A stretch of DNA of 64,000 nt, from contig JAQTMZ010000010.1 in the NCBI GenBank assembly GCA_028714075.1, positions 51,276-115,275 on the forward strand, in the 5' to 3' direction. The translations under genes and the position numbers were made by a program. Shown one piece after another: positions 8,086 to 17,307 of this stretch. This DNA comes from Gallionella sp. GTDB taxonomy: Bacteria; Pseudomonadota; Gammaproteobacteria; Burkholderiales; Gallionellaceae. Under the pieces are notes generated by a model that did not search any database, had not been told where the DNA came from, and worked only from the letters and a program-made list of their open reading frames with translations. How positions within the stretch are numbered: position 1 is the first letter of the stretch; each line of letters begins with the position of its first letter.

Positions 8086-9360
8086 ATGAAATACCCACAA
8101 AAAATCCTGGTGCTGGATGACGACGAAAACGACTATCTTCTAGTCGAGGACATGTTGCGGCAGGCTTACGGCGCCGGTCTTTCGATTGATTGGGCTGGAG
8201 CCAGCGCAACTGCAAGCGGGCTAATTAAAAGCGGCGGCTACGATGTTTGCCTGGTTGACTATTATCTGGGCGAGGGGGGCAACGGCCTGGAATGGGCGCA
8301 GTCGATGATTTCGGCGATGGGGATCGAATGCCCGCCGCTGATCATGCTTACCGGCATCGAGTCTTGCGAGAGTATTGACCTGAGCGCAAGTGAAATCGGC
8401 ATTTCCGACTTTATCAGCAAGTCCGATTTAACTGCCAAAGTCATCGAGCATTCTATCCGTTACGCCATACAGACGCGGCGCATGTTGCGCGAGCATCTGC
8501 GCTGCGAAACACGTTTTCACCTGTTTTTCGACCACGCCTACGAAGGCATCCTGCTGCTGGATCAAGACGGCAAAGTGCTGCAAGCCAACCACAGTGCGGA
8601 AAATATGTTCTGCTATGAAACGGGAACCATGCAGGGGCTGTATGCAAACCAGTTGATCAACGAATTCTCGCTTGAATACAGCTTGCTGAATAACCAGATT
8701 GCGGCGCCGGAGACACCTGCCGCGATGGAGCGGATGACCGGCAAGGATCAGCGTGGGCTTGCGCTGGATCTGGAGGTGGCTATAAATATGGCCAGGGCGG
8801 GCGACGAGGTTTTTTATTCCGTCAGCCTGATCGACATCAAGCATCATCTGGCGCAACAGGAAGAACTCGCCAAACTGGCGCATACCGACCCGCTGACCGG
8901 GCTGATGAATCGGCGTCATTTTCGCCTGCTTGCCGACCAGGAGTTTTCCCGCGCCACGCGCACACATCACCAATTGTTCATGATGATGCTCGACATCGAC
9001 CACTTCAAGAAGGTTAACGATACGCATGGGCACGATGTCGGAGACCAAGCGCTGGTTGCGGTTGCCGAGGTGCTCAAGAACGGTATTCGCAGCATGGATA
9101 TACTCGCCCGCTGGGGCGGCGAAGAGTTTCTGGTGCTGCTGCCGGAAACCGATTTGACGGGTGCCATGCTCATCGCGGAGCGTATTCGCCAGCAGGTCAG
9201 CCAGATTAAATTGCCGAAAATACCGGAAGGTTTGACCATCAGTATCGGGCTATGTGAAGCAAAGCCGGATATGGAGCTGAAAACCGCTACCAGTCTTGCC
9301 GATCAGGCGCTCTATCAAGCCAAGGCCGGTGGGCGCAACCGTGTCATCTGCCATGAATAG
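8086..9360 (+). CDS. REC-PAS-GGDEF diguanylate cyclase response regulator
   Basis: 424 residues. The receiver (1-125) has LVLDDDENDYLL, Asp in CLVDYYLGEG and Lys in DFISKSDL. A PAS domain spans about 145-260 (FDHAYEGILLLDQDGKVLQAN). The GGDEF domain (about 265-424) carries the active motif GGEEF at 344-348, preceded by the inhibitory I-site RSMD at 335-338 exactly five residues upstream. It should therefore make c-di-GMP under product inhibition. I chose ATG 8086, five bases after the previous stop; an in-frame ATG at 8038 would sit inside that gene. It is the only clear output domain of this operon. Confidence 0.92.
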   Translation: MKYPQKILVLDDDENDYLLVEDMLRQAYGAGLSIDWAGASATASGLIKSGGYDVCLVDYYLGEGGNGLEWAQSMISAMGIECPPLIMLTGIESCESIDLSASEIGISDFISKSDLTAKVIEHSIRYAIQTRRMLREHLRCETRFHLFFDHAYEGILLLDQDGKVLQANHSAENMFCYETGTMQGLYANQLINEFSLEYSLLNNQIAAPETPAAMERMTGKDQRGLALDLEVAINMARAGDEVFYSVSLIDIKHHLAQQEELAKLAHTDPLTGLMNRRHFRLLADQEFSRATRTHHQLFMMMLDIDHFKKVNDTHGHDVGDQALVAVAEVLKNGIRSMDILARWGGEEFLVLLPETDLTGAMLIAERIRQQVSQIKLPKIPEGLTISIGLCEAKPDMELKTATSLADQALYQAKAGGRNRVICHE

Positions 9361-9554
9361 ATGGTGAGCGATCTTTTTGGCAGCAAGCGCGTACAGAATT
9401 CCCGCAATACTCGATAAGAACAGTGCATAACTCGGCACCTGGATCGTTATAGCTACAGATATTTAACTTACCAACCTGGAGAATCACCATCAATACCAAG
9501 CCGTTCATTATCAACCAGCCTGCGCCAGGCATTGCGGAACTCCCCGCTCTGGGC

Positions 9555-11993
9555 ATGGATGCTGGCAGCATAGTCGAAGATTTCCGCCGTTATTTCAGCC
9601 ATACGCTGGGCCGGGATAAGTTGAGCGAGTCGGCTTATTACGTTTATACATCCCTCTCGCTTTCGTTGCGGGATCGGCTGGTGGAGCGCTGGAAAAAGAC
9701 TCAACAAGCTTATAACGAACAGGGCTGTAAACGTACTTACTACTTGTCGTTGGAGTTCCTGATGGGCCGGGCGCTGGGTAATGCCATGCTGAATCTGGAA
9801 GTGGAGCCGTCGACCTCCGATGCGCTGAGGAAGCTGGGTTTGGCGATGGAGGAAATTATCGATCAGGAACAAGATGCCGGTCTGGGGAACGGCGGTCTGG
9901 GGCGGCTGGCCGCGTGTTTTTTGGATAGTTGCGCCACCTTGCAATTGCCGGTGAAAGGTTATGGCCTGCGCTACGAATACGGGATGTTCCGCCAGAAAAT
10001 CGACAACGGCTACCAACTGGAAGAGCCGGATCACTGGTTGCGTAACGGCAACCCGTGGGAAATTGAGCGCCCGGAATATAGTGTGCGGGTCAAATTTGGC
10101 GGCCACACCGAGCATCACAAGCAGCCTGATGGAACGATGCGCGTGTATTGGAAACTCACCAATGATGTGATGGCGGTGCCTTACGATGTTCCGGTTCCCG
10201 GCTACCGCAATGGCACGGTCAACACGCTACGCTTGTGGAAATCCACCGCTACCGAAGAGTTCGATCTGGACGAGTTTAATAAAGGCAGCTATGCCGATGC
10301 GGTTGAAGCAAAAAATACCGCCGAGCACATCACCATGGTGCTGTATCCCAATGATACCAGCGAGAACGGCAAGGAGCTGCGCCTGCGCCAGCAATATTTT
10401 CTGGCCTCGGCCAGCTTGCAGGATGTGCTGCGTTCATGGGTGAAAAAACACGGCAATGATTTCAGCGGATTTGCCGACAAAAGTTTCTTTCAGTTGAACG
10501 ACACCCATCCCACCTGTGCGGTGCCGGAGTTGATGCGCCTGCTGATGGATGAACATGGCCTGGATTGGAATGCGGCCTGGAGCATCACCACCCGGACGGT
10601 CGCTTATACCAACCATACCCTGCTGCCTGAGGCGTTGGAACGTTGGTCGGTCAGCATGTTTGAGTGCCTGTTGCCGAGGCTGTCGGAGATTATTTTCGAG
10701 ATCAATGCCCGTTTCATGGTGCAGGTAGCAACACGCTGGCCAGGGGATATCGAGCGGCAGCGGCGCATGTCGATTATCGAAGAAGGCCATGAACGGTATA
10801 TCCGCATGGCTTATCTGGCCGTGGTGGCAAGCGTATCGGTGAACGGTGTGGCGGAATTGCATTCGCACTTGTTGCAGCAGCATTTGTTCCGTGATTTCTA
10901 TGAGCTGTGGCCGGAAAAATTCAACAACAAAACCAATGGCGTGACTTCCCGCCGCTGGATGGTGTCGAGCAATCCAGCCCTGAGCGGCCTGATTACGCGC
11001 ACTCTGGGAGAAGGCTGGATCACCGATATGGCCAAGCTGAAGGATCTGGCGCCGCATGCCGATGATGCTGCGTTTCGCGCGGAGTGGCGTTCAATCAAGC
11101 AAGCCAACAAAGCGCGTCTGGCGGAAATGGTGCAACGTGATTGCGGCATTGTTTTCGACACGAATGCCCTGTTCGACGTGCAGGTGAAGCGCATCCATGA
11201 GTACAAGCGGCAATTGCTCAACGTGCTGCATGTCATTCATCTGTACGACCGCATCAAGCGCGGCGACACGGCTGGCTGGATGCCGCGCTGCATACTCATC
11301 GGCGGCAAGGCTGCACCCGGCTACATGATGGCCAAGCGCATCATCAAGCTGGTTTCCGCGGTGGGGCAGATGGTCAACGGCGACCCGGATACGGCAGGTT
11401 TGTTGCAGCTGGCCTTCCTGCCGAACTATCGGGTATCGGCGATGGAGGTGATTTGCGCCGGAACCGATTTGTCGGAGCAGATTTCCACCGCCGGCAAGGA
11501 GGCATCGGGAACCGGCAACATGAAGTTCATGATGAACGGCGCGCTGACCATTGGCACGCTGGATGGCGCCAACATTGAAATTCGCGAGGAGGTTGGGGAG
11601 GAAAACTTTTTCCTGTTTGGCCTTACTGCCGAGGAGGTGGACGCAACCAGGGGGCACTATGACCCTGGCGCGATTATCGCTGCTGACGATGATTTGCACC
11701 GCGTAATGCGCCTGTTGGAAAGCGGCCATTTCAACCTGTTCGAGCCGAATATTTTCGACCCGATTATCCAATCCATTTACAGCCCGGGCGACCCGTGGCT
11801 GACGGCGGCGGATTTCCGCAGCTACGTCAACGCCCAGCAGGAAGTGTCCGGTGCCTATCATGACCCGGAGCGCTGGACACGCATGAGTATTATCAATACG
11901 GCGACCAGCGGCAAGTTTTCCAGCGACCGCACCATACTGGATTACAACCGCGATATATGGGGGTTGTCGCAGGTAGCGCCGAAACATCCCTGA
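9555..11993 (+). CDS. glgP: Glycogen/starch/alpha-glucan phosphorylase (GT35)
   Basis: Releases glucose-1-phosphate from the non-reducing ends of glycogen or other alpha-1,4-glucans using a PLP cofactor; cytosolic. At 812 residues or more it belongs to the classical E. coli/rabbit type. Signatures include DAGLGNGGLGRLAACFLDS and FFQLNDTHPTCAVPELMR; the PLP-lysine motif is EASGTGNMKFMMNGALTIGT. ATG 9555 is the first standard start, but the frame is open and family-like upstream (KPFIINQPAPG). A GGAG ribosome site at 9478-9481 sits 7 nt before an ATC at 9489, while ATG 9555 has none. The true N-terminus may thus be 22 codons earlier. It follows the signalling operon after 128 bp, or 194 bp to the ATG. 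Confidence 0.93.
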   Translation: MDAGSIVEDFRRYFSHTLGRDKLSESAYYVYTSLSLSLRDRLVERWKKTQQAYNEQGCKRTYYLSLEFLMGRALGNAMLNLEVEPSTSDALRKLGLAMEEIIDQEQDAGLGNGGLGRLAACFLDSCATLQLPVKGYGLRYEYGMFRQKIDNGYQLEEPDHWLRNGNPWEIERPEYSVRVKFGGHTEHHKQPDGTMRVYWKLTNDVMAVPYDVPVPGYRNGTVNTLRLWKSTATEEFDLDEFNKGSYADAVEAKNTAEHITMVLYPNDTSENGKELRLRQQYFLASASLQDVLRSWVKKHGNDFSGFADKSFFQLNDTHPTCAVPELMRLLMDEHGLDWNAAWSITTRTVAYTNHTLLPEALERWSVSMFECLLPRLSEIIFEINARFMVQVATRWPGDIERQRRMSIIEEGHERYIRMAYLAVVASVSVNGVAELHSHLLQQHLFRDFYELWPEKFNNKTNGVTSRRWMVSSNPALSGLITRTLGEGWITDMAKLKDLAPHADDAAFRAEWRSIKQANKARLAEMVQRDCGIVFDTNALFDVQVKRIHEYKRQLLNVLHVIHLYDRIKRGDTAGWMPRCILIGGKAAPGYMMAKRIIKLVSAVGQMVNGDPDTAGLLQLAFLPNYRVSAMEVICAGTDLSEQISTAGKEASGTGNMKFMMNGALTIGTLDGANIEIREEVGEENFFLFGLTAEEVDATRGHYDPGAIIAADDDLHRVMRLLESGHFNLFEPNIFDPIIQSIYSPGDPWLTAADFRSYVNAQQEVSGAYHDPERWTRMSIINTATSGKFSSDRTILDYNRDIWGLSQVAPKHP

Positions 11994-12044
11994 TTTGCTG
12001 CTACTCGCCCCGGCACTGGTTTTTCAGGGGTCATGCAGCCCGGG

Positions 12045-13283
12045 TCACTGGTAGCGCAACGCCTCTATCGGGTCGAGTTGTGCGGCTTTGCGCGCGGGAT
12101 AAAAGCCGAAGAAGATGCCCACCGTCGCGGCCACGCCGAACGCCACGACTACCGAGCTGCCCGAGATGATGACCATCGTGCCGGTCAGCGCGTTGACCAG
12201 CAGCGCGCCGCCGATGCCCAACAGCAGCCCGATGAAGCACCCGCCCACCGAGATGATGATGGCCTCCAGCAGGAATTGCAGCAGGATGTCGCGTTCGCGC
12301 GCGCCGATCGCCATGCGGATGCCGATCTCGCGGGTGCGTTCGGTGACGGAAACCAGCATGATGTTCATGATGCCGATGCCGCCCACCAGCAGCGAAACCG
12401 ACGCGATCGCGCCAAGCAGCAGCGACATGGTGCGCGTGCTTTCCTCGGCGGAGTCGGCTACGGCAGTGAGGTTGCGCAGGGAGAAATCGTTATCCATGCC
12501 TTCGCGTGTGCGGTGCCGCTGGCGCAATAACCCGATCATGGATTTTTCCACCGCGGGCATGATTTCCTGGGTGGCGGTCTGCACCATGACCATGCGCACC
12601 GTTCCCGGAAACTGGCTGCCGAATACCTGGCGCTGCGCGGTGGTAAGCGGGATGATGATGGTGTCATCCTGGTCGCGCCCATCCATGCCTTGCCCCTTGA
12701 CCGCCAATGTGCCGAGGACGACAAACGGGCTTTGCCGGATGCGGAAGGTCTTGCCGACCGGATCCTCATTGCCGAATATGTTTTCCGCTGCGGTCTTGCC
12801 GATCAGCGCGACGCGCGTGGCAGAACGCACATCCGAGTTGGTGAAAGCCGCACCCGAAATGACCGGCCAGGAACGCGCTTCCAGATAGCCCGGCGTGGTG
12901 CCGATGACGGAGGTGTTCCAGTTGTTCGGCCCATACACGACTTGGGCGTTGCCGGGATGAATCGGCGCGACGGCCTGCACGCCGGGCAGTTCGGCGATCG
13001 CATCGGCATCGCTGACGGTCAGGGTATGCGCTTCGCCGCTGCCGGAGCGCACCCCTCCGCTCATGGTGTGTCCGGAGAGCAGCACAAATAAATTGCTGCC
13101 CATCGCGGCAATGGTTTGCTTGATCGCATATTGTGCGCCCTGTCCGATGGACATCATCAACACCACCGCGCCGACGCCGATCACCATGCCGAGCATGGTC
13201 AGCATGGTGCGCAGGCGATTGGCGCCCATCGCGCGCCATGCCTCGCCGAGCATCGCGAAAAATCCAGATTTTAGTTTCGTCAT
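12045..13283 (-). CDS. macB: MacB-type ABC transporter permease
   Basis: 412-residue permease of the MacB/FtsX family: TM1 at about residues 22-45 (LRTMLTMLGMVIGVGAVVLMM begins here), a large periplasmic domain (about 50-285), then three helices near 290-400. The C-terminal mark is PARKAAQLDPIEALRYQ. It would couple mechanically to the separately encoded ATPase and the MacA-like adaptor to expel substrates through a TolC-type channel. Unlike E. coli MacB, the ATPase is not fused. It is the last gene of a reverse-strand operon, after an unusual 152-bp gap from the ATPase gene. The convergent glgP ends 51 bp away. Confidence 0.9.
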   Translation of the reverse strand: MTKLKSGFFAMLGEAWRAMGANRLRTMLTMLGMVIGVGAVVLMMSIGQGAQYAIKQTIAAMGSNLFVLLSGHTMSGGVRSGSGEAHTLTVSDADAIAELPGVQAVAPIHPGNAQVVYGPNNWNTSVIGTTPGYLEARSWPVISGAAFTNSDVRSATRVALIGKTAAENIFGNEDPVGKTFRIRQSPFVVLGTLAVKGQGMDGRDQDDTIIIPLTTAQRQVFGSQFPGTVRMVMVQTATQEIMPAVEKSMIGLLRQRHRTREGMDNDFSLRNLTAVADSAEESTRTMSLLLGAIASVSLLVGGIGIMNIMLVSVTERTREIGIRMAIGARERDILLQFLLEAIIISVGGCFIGLLLGIGGALLVNALTGTMVIISGSSVVVAFGVAATVGIFFGFYPARKAAQLDPIEALRYQ

Positions 13284-13435
13284 AACCTGAAGGTTAGCCT
13301 ACACAGCAACTTCGTTGTATCCCAACTGCCGCGTTGTGTAAAAAATTACTTGCTTGCATATAACCCATATGCGGCGCGGCGCAATTTTTTGCGCGCCTTG
13401 CATTTGGGCGAACTCTGAATTTTTAGATATTCCTG
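13284..13435 (-). other. 152-bp gap inside the efflux operon with small inverted repeat
   Basis: The only sizeable gap in an otherwise tight operon. It holds a 6-bp inverted repeat with a T/A tract in its loop (GCGCAA-tttt-TTGCGC, 13379-13394) and an AT-rich stretch near 13335-13365 that could carry a secondary promoter for the permease gene. I see no open frame in it. Confidence 0.4.
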
Positions 13436-14137
13436 TCATGCAGTGATCTCCTGTGTAAGCTCGTCGCTGACGATGCGCCCGTCATGGAATCGCACCTGGC
13501 GTTTGGCATGGCGCGCGATGTCCGCCTCGTGGGTCACCAGCACGATGGTGATGCCTTCGCGGTTAAGCGCTTCGAACAAGGCCATGATCTCTTCGCTGGT
13601 ATGGCTGTCCAGATTGCCGGTCGGCTCGTCGGCCAGCAGCAGGCGCGGGTGGTTGACCAGGGCGCGCGCAATCGCCACGCGTTGCTGTTGCCCTCCGGAA
13701 ATCTTGTTGGGCATGGAGGCTGCATAGCTCTCCAGCCCGACCTTGGCGAGCAGGTCGCGCGCGCGCCGCTGGCGCTCTCCGTGTTCCACCCCGCAGTAGA
13801 TCAGCGGCAGGGCCACGTTGTCCAGCAGCGACATGCGCGACAGCAGATTGAACCCCTGGAACACGAAGCCGATGGTGCGATTGCGCAGCAAGGCCAGTTC
13901 ATCCTTGCCCAGTTCCGCAACGTCGCGACCATCCAGCGCATAGCGCCCGGCGCTCGGCTTGTCGAGACAGCCGAGGAGATTCATGAAAGTGGACTTGCCC
14001 GAGCCGGACGGCCCCATGATCGCGACAAACTCACCGGCTGCGATGCTGAGGCTGACATCTTTCAATGCCGGGAACAGCCCGGCAGAAGTTTCGTAGGACT
14101 TGTGCAGGCCTTCGATGCGGATGACGGGATCAGCCAT
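13436..14137 (-). CDS. MacB/LolD-type ABC transporter ATPase
   Basis: 233 residues, a lone ATP-binding subunit that powers the neighbouring permease. Walker A is GPSGSGKST, the signature is [15 protein letters not shown] (Leu replaced by Ile in the LSGGQ position, common in this family), and Walker B is [13 protein letters not shown]. The switch His lies in VLVTHEADIA. Its ATG shares one base with the stop of the adaptor gene upstream, so the two are coupled. The LolD/MacB ATPase subfamily is certain; the transported substrate is unknown. Confidence 0.92.
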   Translation of the reverse strand: MADPVIRIEGLHKSYETSAGLFPALKDVSLSIAAGEFVAIMGPSGSGKSTFMNLLGCLDKPSAGRYALDGRDVAELGKDELALLRNRTIGFVFQGFNLLSRMSLLDNVALPLIYCGVEHGERQRRARDLLAKVGLESYAASMPNKISGGQQQRVAIARALVNHPRLLLADEPTGNLDSHTSEEIMALFEALNREGITIVLVTHEADIARHAKRQVRFHDGRIVSDELTQEITA

Positions 14138-15327
14138 CAGAACATTCTCATCGGCGGCCGGCTGCCGGAGCTTTTCGATTTGTCTGCCGTCTGCGCCTCG
14201 CCAACGATAACCTGGTCTCCGGCCTTGAGGTCGCCGGCGGTGATTTCGGTATTGCGGTTGTCGGTGATGCCCAGCGATACATTGAGCGGGGTCAATTCGC
14301 CCTGTTCCAGCACGTACACCTTGCCGGCAAAAACGTCACGTTTTGGCGCTGCACCGCCGTTTGGCGCGCCGCCGGGGCGGCCGCGCTTCTGGTCGCCGGT
14401 ATTGGCCGGTTTGAAGCGCAGCGCGGCGTTGGGGACCAGCAGCACATCCTTGCGCTCGGCTACCGCGATGCTCACATAGGCGGTCATGCCGGGCAGCAGA
14501 ATCTGCTCGGGGTTGTCCACGTCGATCACCACATCGTAGGTCACGACATTTTGCACGGTGGTCGGGTTAAGCCGTATCAGCTTGACTACGCCTTGAAAGT
14601 TGCGTCCCGCAAAGGCATCCACGGTGAAGCGCACCGCCTGCCCGACGCGGATACTGCCGATATCCGCCTCGGCAAAGTTCGCATCGATCTGCATCTTGGA
14701 CAAGTCCTGCGCGATCTTGAACAACGTCGGGGTTTGCAGGCTGGCGGCAACGGTCTGGCCAACATCCACCGTGCGGTCTACCACCACACCGGCTACCGGC
14801 GAGCGGATCACCGAATAGTCGAGGTTGGCCTGGTCTTTTTCCACTGTCGCACGCGCCAACTGCAATTGCGCCTCGGCGGCTTTCCTGGCTTGCACAGCGG
14901 TATCCAGCTCCTGCCGCGAAACATACTCCTGCGCCAACAGGCTGCGCGTACGCGCTTCATTTGCGGTGGCCAGTTCCAGTGAAGCCATGGCGCTTTGCAC
15001 GTTGGCCTGGCTCTGTTTTTTCTGCGCGGCGAGCAGCGCGTCATCCAGTTCCAGCAGGATTTGCCCCTTGGTAACCTTGCTGTTGTAATCCACATAAAGC
15101 TTTTTCACCGTGCCGGAAACCTGCGTGCCGACATTTACCAATGACACCGGGTTGATCGTGCCATTGGCCGAAACAGTCTGGCTGATGCCGCCCTTTTCCA
15201 CAGGCTGCACGCGGTATTGCTGCTCCGGCGAAACCGTATAGAGCTGGCGATACGTGACGGTACTCGCAGTGATGGCGGCAACAGCGAGCAAGAACAGGGC
15301 AATGGGTGAGAGCAATAGTTTTTTCAT
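14137..15327 (-). CDS. macA: MacA-like periplasmic efflux adaptor (HlyD/RND MFP family)
   Basis: 396 residues. It bridges the inner-membrane permease and a TolC-type channel. The start at 15327 has a GAGGT ribosome site; earlier in-frame starts lie inside tolC. There is an N-terminal anchor (LLLSPIALFLLAVAAITAS), then a lipoyl half (SANGTINPVSLVNVGTQVSG), a coiled-coil hairpin of about 100 residues rich in Ala, Gln and Glu, the second lipoyl half (VIRSPVAGVVVDR), and beta-barrel and membrane-proximal domains. A Gly/Pro/Arg-rich linker near the C-terminus (GDQKRGRPGGAPNGG) is an insertion seen in some MacA-type adaptors. It lies 16 bp after the tolC stop. Confidence 0.9.
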   Translation of the reverse strand: MKKLLLSPIALFLLAVAAITASTVTYRQLYTVSPEQQYRVQPVEKGGISQTVSANGTINPVSLVNVGTQVSGTVKKLYVDYNSKVTKGQILLELDDALLAAQKKQSQANVQSAMASLELATANEARTRSLLAQEYVSRQELDTAVQARKAAEAQLQLARATVEKDQANLDYSVIRSPVAGVVVDRTVDVGQTVAASLQTPTLFKIAQDLSKMQIDANFAEADIGSIRVGQAVRFTVDAFAGRNFQGVVKLIRLNPTTVQNVVTYDVVIDVDNPEQILLPGMTAYVSIAVAERKDVLLVPNAALRFKPANTGDQKRGRPGGAPNGGAAPKRDVFAGKVYVLEQGELTPLNVSLGITDNRNTEITAGDLKAGDQVIVGEAQTADKSKSSGSRPPMRMF

Positions 15328-15343
15328 GGGTACCTCAAAATCG

Positions 15344-16888
15344 TCAAGGCTGTTTCCTTGTTTGTTTGCTGCTGTCCGGCAAGGCTTGTAACAAGTTGGC
15401 GTCCAGGCTGCCCATTGCCTGGGCAAGCGCGGCGCGGCTGATGTTCCAGTTGAACGTGGACTGGATGCGCTGCTGGCGCGCGCCAGCCAGCGCGCTTTGC
15501 GCGTTCAGTACATCCAGTATGCTGCCGACACCGGCCTTATAGCGGCCGAGCGCGACGCGCTCCGATTGCTCGGCGCTGCTCAACAGGTCGGCAGTCGAGC
15601 GCAGCGATTGCGTCGCGGTGGTGAGGTTCTGGTAAGCCGTCCAGACATCCAGCGCCACCTGCAAGCGCAGGCGTTCCAGTTGCGCGTTTCTGGTTTCGAT
15701 CTGCGCTTCGGCGGCGCGTATCCGGTAGGTCGGCGCAAAGCCGGAAAAAATCGGTACATTCAGCGTGATGCCGATCGATGAGCCGCGCGAAGTGACGCCG
15801 GCACTGCTGCTTTGATTGGTCGAGGCGGCCAGGGATACGGTCGGCTTATCTGCCGCGCGCGCCGCATCCGCACTGGCTTCGGCGGCTTTCACCTGCATTG
15901 CCGCAGCATATAAATCCGGGCGACGCTGCCGCGCTTCCTCAATCAGCGCGGCAACATCGCGCCCGGAAATTTCAAGCGCTTCCGCTTCGCCATCCTTCGC
16001 ATAAGCTGCGTTTTTGGCCGGATCAAACGAACCGGGCTGGGCAATAAAACCCTTTGCGGCTACCAGCGGCACATTCCGGTTGGCATCCAGCCCCAGCATG
16101 TTCGCCAGCGTGCCCTTGGTATTTTTCATGCTGCCATCGGCGGTGATACGGTTCAGCGTGGCTTGCGAGTAAGCGGTTTGCGCTTGCAGTTTGTCGGCAG
16201 GTGTCGCGCTTCCGATGGTGTAGCGCGCCTCGGCAGCGGCAAAGCTTTCTTTTGCGGCACGTTCCGACTCGAGCGCCGCATCCAGCGCGGCAAGAGCCGC
16301 CTGGGTCTGGTAAAAAGCCTGCACCGCCGAGAGGAATACCGTTTGCACCGTGCCGTCCTGGGTGGCGGTCGCCGCATTCAGCAATTGGCGCGCATTTTCC
16401 AGATTGGCCGCACGCCCGCCGAAGTCATACAGCAGATAGGAAAGGCTCACGCCGATGCTGCGCTGGTAAACGCTGGGTGCGGCATTCACGCTGTTGCGGC
16501 TGCCTGAGGCGGTCAGGCTGGGGCTGGGCAAATAGCTCGCCTTGCTTACGCCGACCTGTGCCGCCTGCACTCTGGCATTAGCCCATGCCTCGCGGGTTTG
16601 CGGGTTTTTGCACAACGCGAGGTTAACCACATCCAGCAAGTTGAGCGCGCCATTCGGCATGGCTTCCGCACATGGGTCGCCCACCGCACCGCCCAGGCGC
16701 AATGCGGGCTTGGGCGGCAGCAGCGCTTCCGTATCGAACGGGTCGGAGATTCCCGAGGCAACGGATACGCCGCTACAGAGACCAAGCAGGGCGCAGACAA
16801 CCAGCCGCGGCACAATTGTTATCGGATTGCCCACATACATGGAATAGAAGTTGCCCGAGGGCAACCGGGTATCCCTAAAAGCTGCCAT
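15344..16888 (-). CDS. TolC-family outer-membrane efflux channel
   Basis: About 514 residues with a signal peptide (VVCALLGLCSGVSVASG). Two homologous halves of long Ala/Gln-rich helices follow, as in TolC/OEP trimers (first repeat near NLLDVVNLALCKNPQTREAW, second near DVAALIEEARQRRPDLYAA). It would serve the MacA-MacB system encoded downstream and is the first gene of that operon. The start is uncertain: ATG 16888 and ATG 16840 both lack a good ribosome site. The best site (AAGGAG) serves an out-of-frame 11-codon frame instead, described separately. Family assignment is firm. Confidence 0.88.
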   Translation of the reverse strand: MAAFRDTRLPSGNFYSMYVGNPITIVPRLVVCALLGLCSGVSVASGISDPFDTEALLPPKPALRLGGAVGDPCAEAMPNGALNLLDVVNLALCKNPQTREAWANARVQAAQVGVSKASYLPSPSLTASGSRNSVNAAPSVYQRSIGVSLSYLLYDFGGRAANLENARQLLNAATATQDGTVQTVFLSAVQAFYQTQAALAALDAALESERAAKESFAAAEARYTIGSATPADKLQAQTAYSQATLNRITADGSMKNTKGTLANMLGLDANRNVPLVAAKGFIAQPGSFDPAKNAAYAKDGEAEALEISGRDVAALIEEARQRRPDLYAAAMQVKAAEASADAARAADKPTVSLAASTNQSSSAGVTSRGSSIGITLNVPIFSGFAPTYRIRAAEAQIETRNAQLERLRLQVALDVWTAYQNLTTATQSLRSTADLLSSAEQSERVALGRYKAGVGSILDVLNAQSALAGARQQRIQSTFNWNISRAALAQAMGSLDANLLQALPDSSKQTRKQP

Positions 16889-16910
16889 GCCGGACTTGTT
16901 TAGTTTCCAT
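16850..16910 (-). promoter_or_regulatory. Leader mini-ORF and hairpin at the start of the tolC operon
   Basis: On the reverse strand an AAGGAG ribosome site stands 7 nt before an ATG at 16910 that opens an 11-residue peptide (METKQVRHGSF, stop at 16875-16877), out of frame with tolC. It overlaps the tolC start at 16888. A perfect 7-bp hairpin with a 2-nt loop (16850-16865) follows, just before the alternative tolC start at 16840. The layout suggests leader-peptide control or a mis-sequenced base; the sequence alone cannot decide. Confidence 0.45.
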
Positions 16911-17235
16911 CGTGACACTCCTTGGGGAATTTTCAGTTTAATTCTAATGCTAACCAGCCAGTCTTGTTGATGATTTTCATGCAAGTATAGCTGCCCCGGC
17001 GTTATCGAAAACGGGTTTATTGTAAAAAATTGTATTCGCTGTAACGGGCGGAAATGCTCTGGTGCGATATATCCGGCCATGGCGTGACTGGTGCGTACCC
17101 GTTGCCGATCTAGTGTCTTTGCGACCTGCTGCGCGCGGACTCCCTTCGCGGAGTGAAACCCATTTTTCTATTTGCCGCAGCCATTTCAAAAGGTGCAGGC
17201 GATCCTTTCAGCGGTTTTATTGCGGAAGCCTGCGC

Positions 17236-17241
17236 TATAAT
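17236..17241 (+). promoter_or_regulatory. Likely -10 element upstream of the second phosphorylase
   Basis: A perfect TATAAT in the context gcgcTATAATtgg. The region 17 bases upstream has only a weak -35, so activator dependence is possible. It would give a leader of about 110 nt before the phosphorylase start. Confidence 0.5.
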
Positions 17242-17307
17242 TGGCGCCCTTATGCAGCGCCAGCAGTCTTATCGGTAGCCCCATCAGTTCTGGATGAAGT
17301 GGTTTAA

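Noticed and set aside
17062..17307. 81-codon forward frame between tolC and the second phosphorylase
   Set aside because: Arg/Cys/Pro-rich, crosses the likely -10 and leader hairpin of the phosphorylase.
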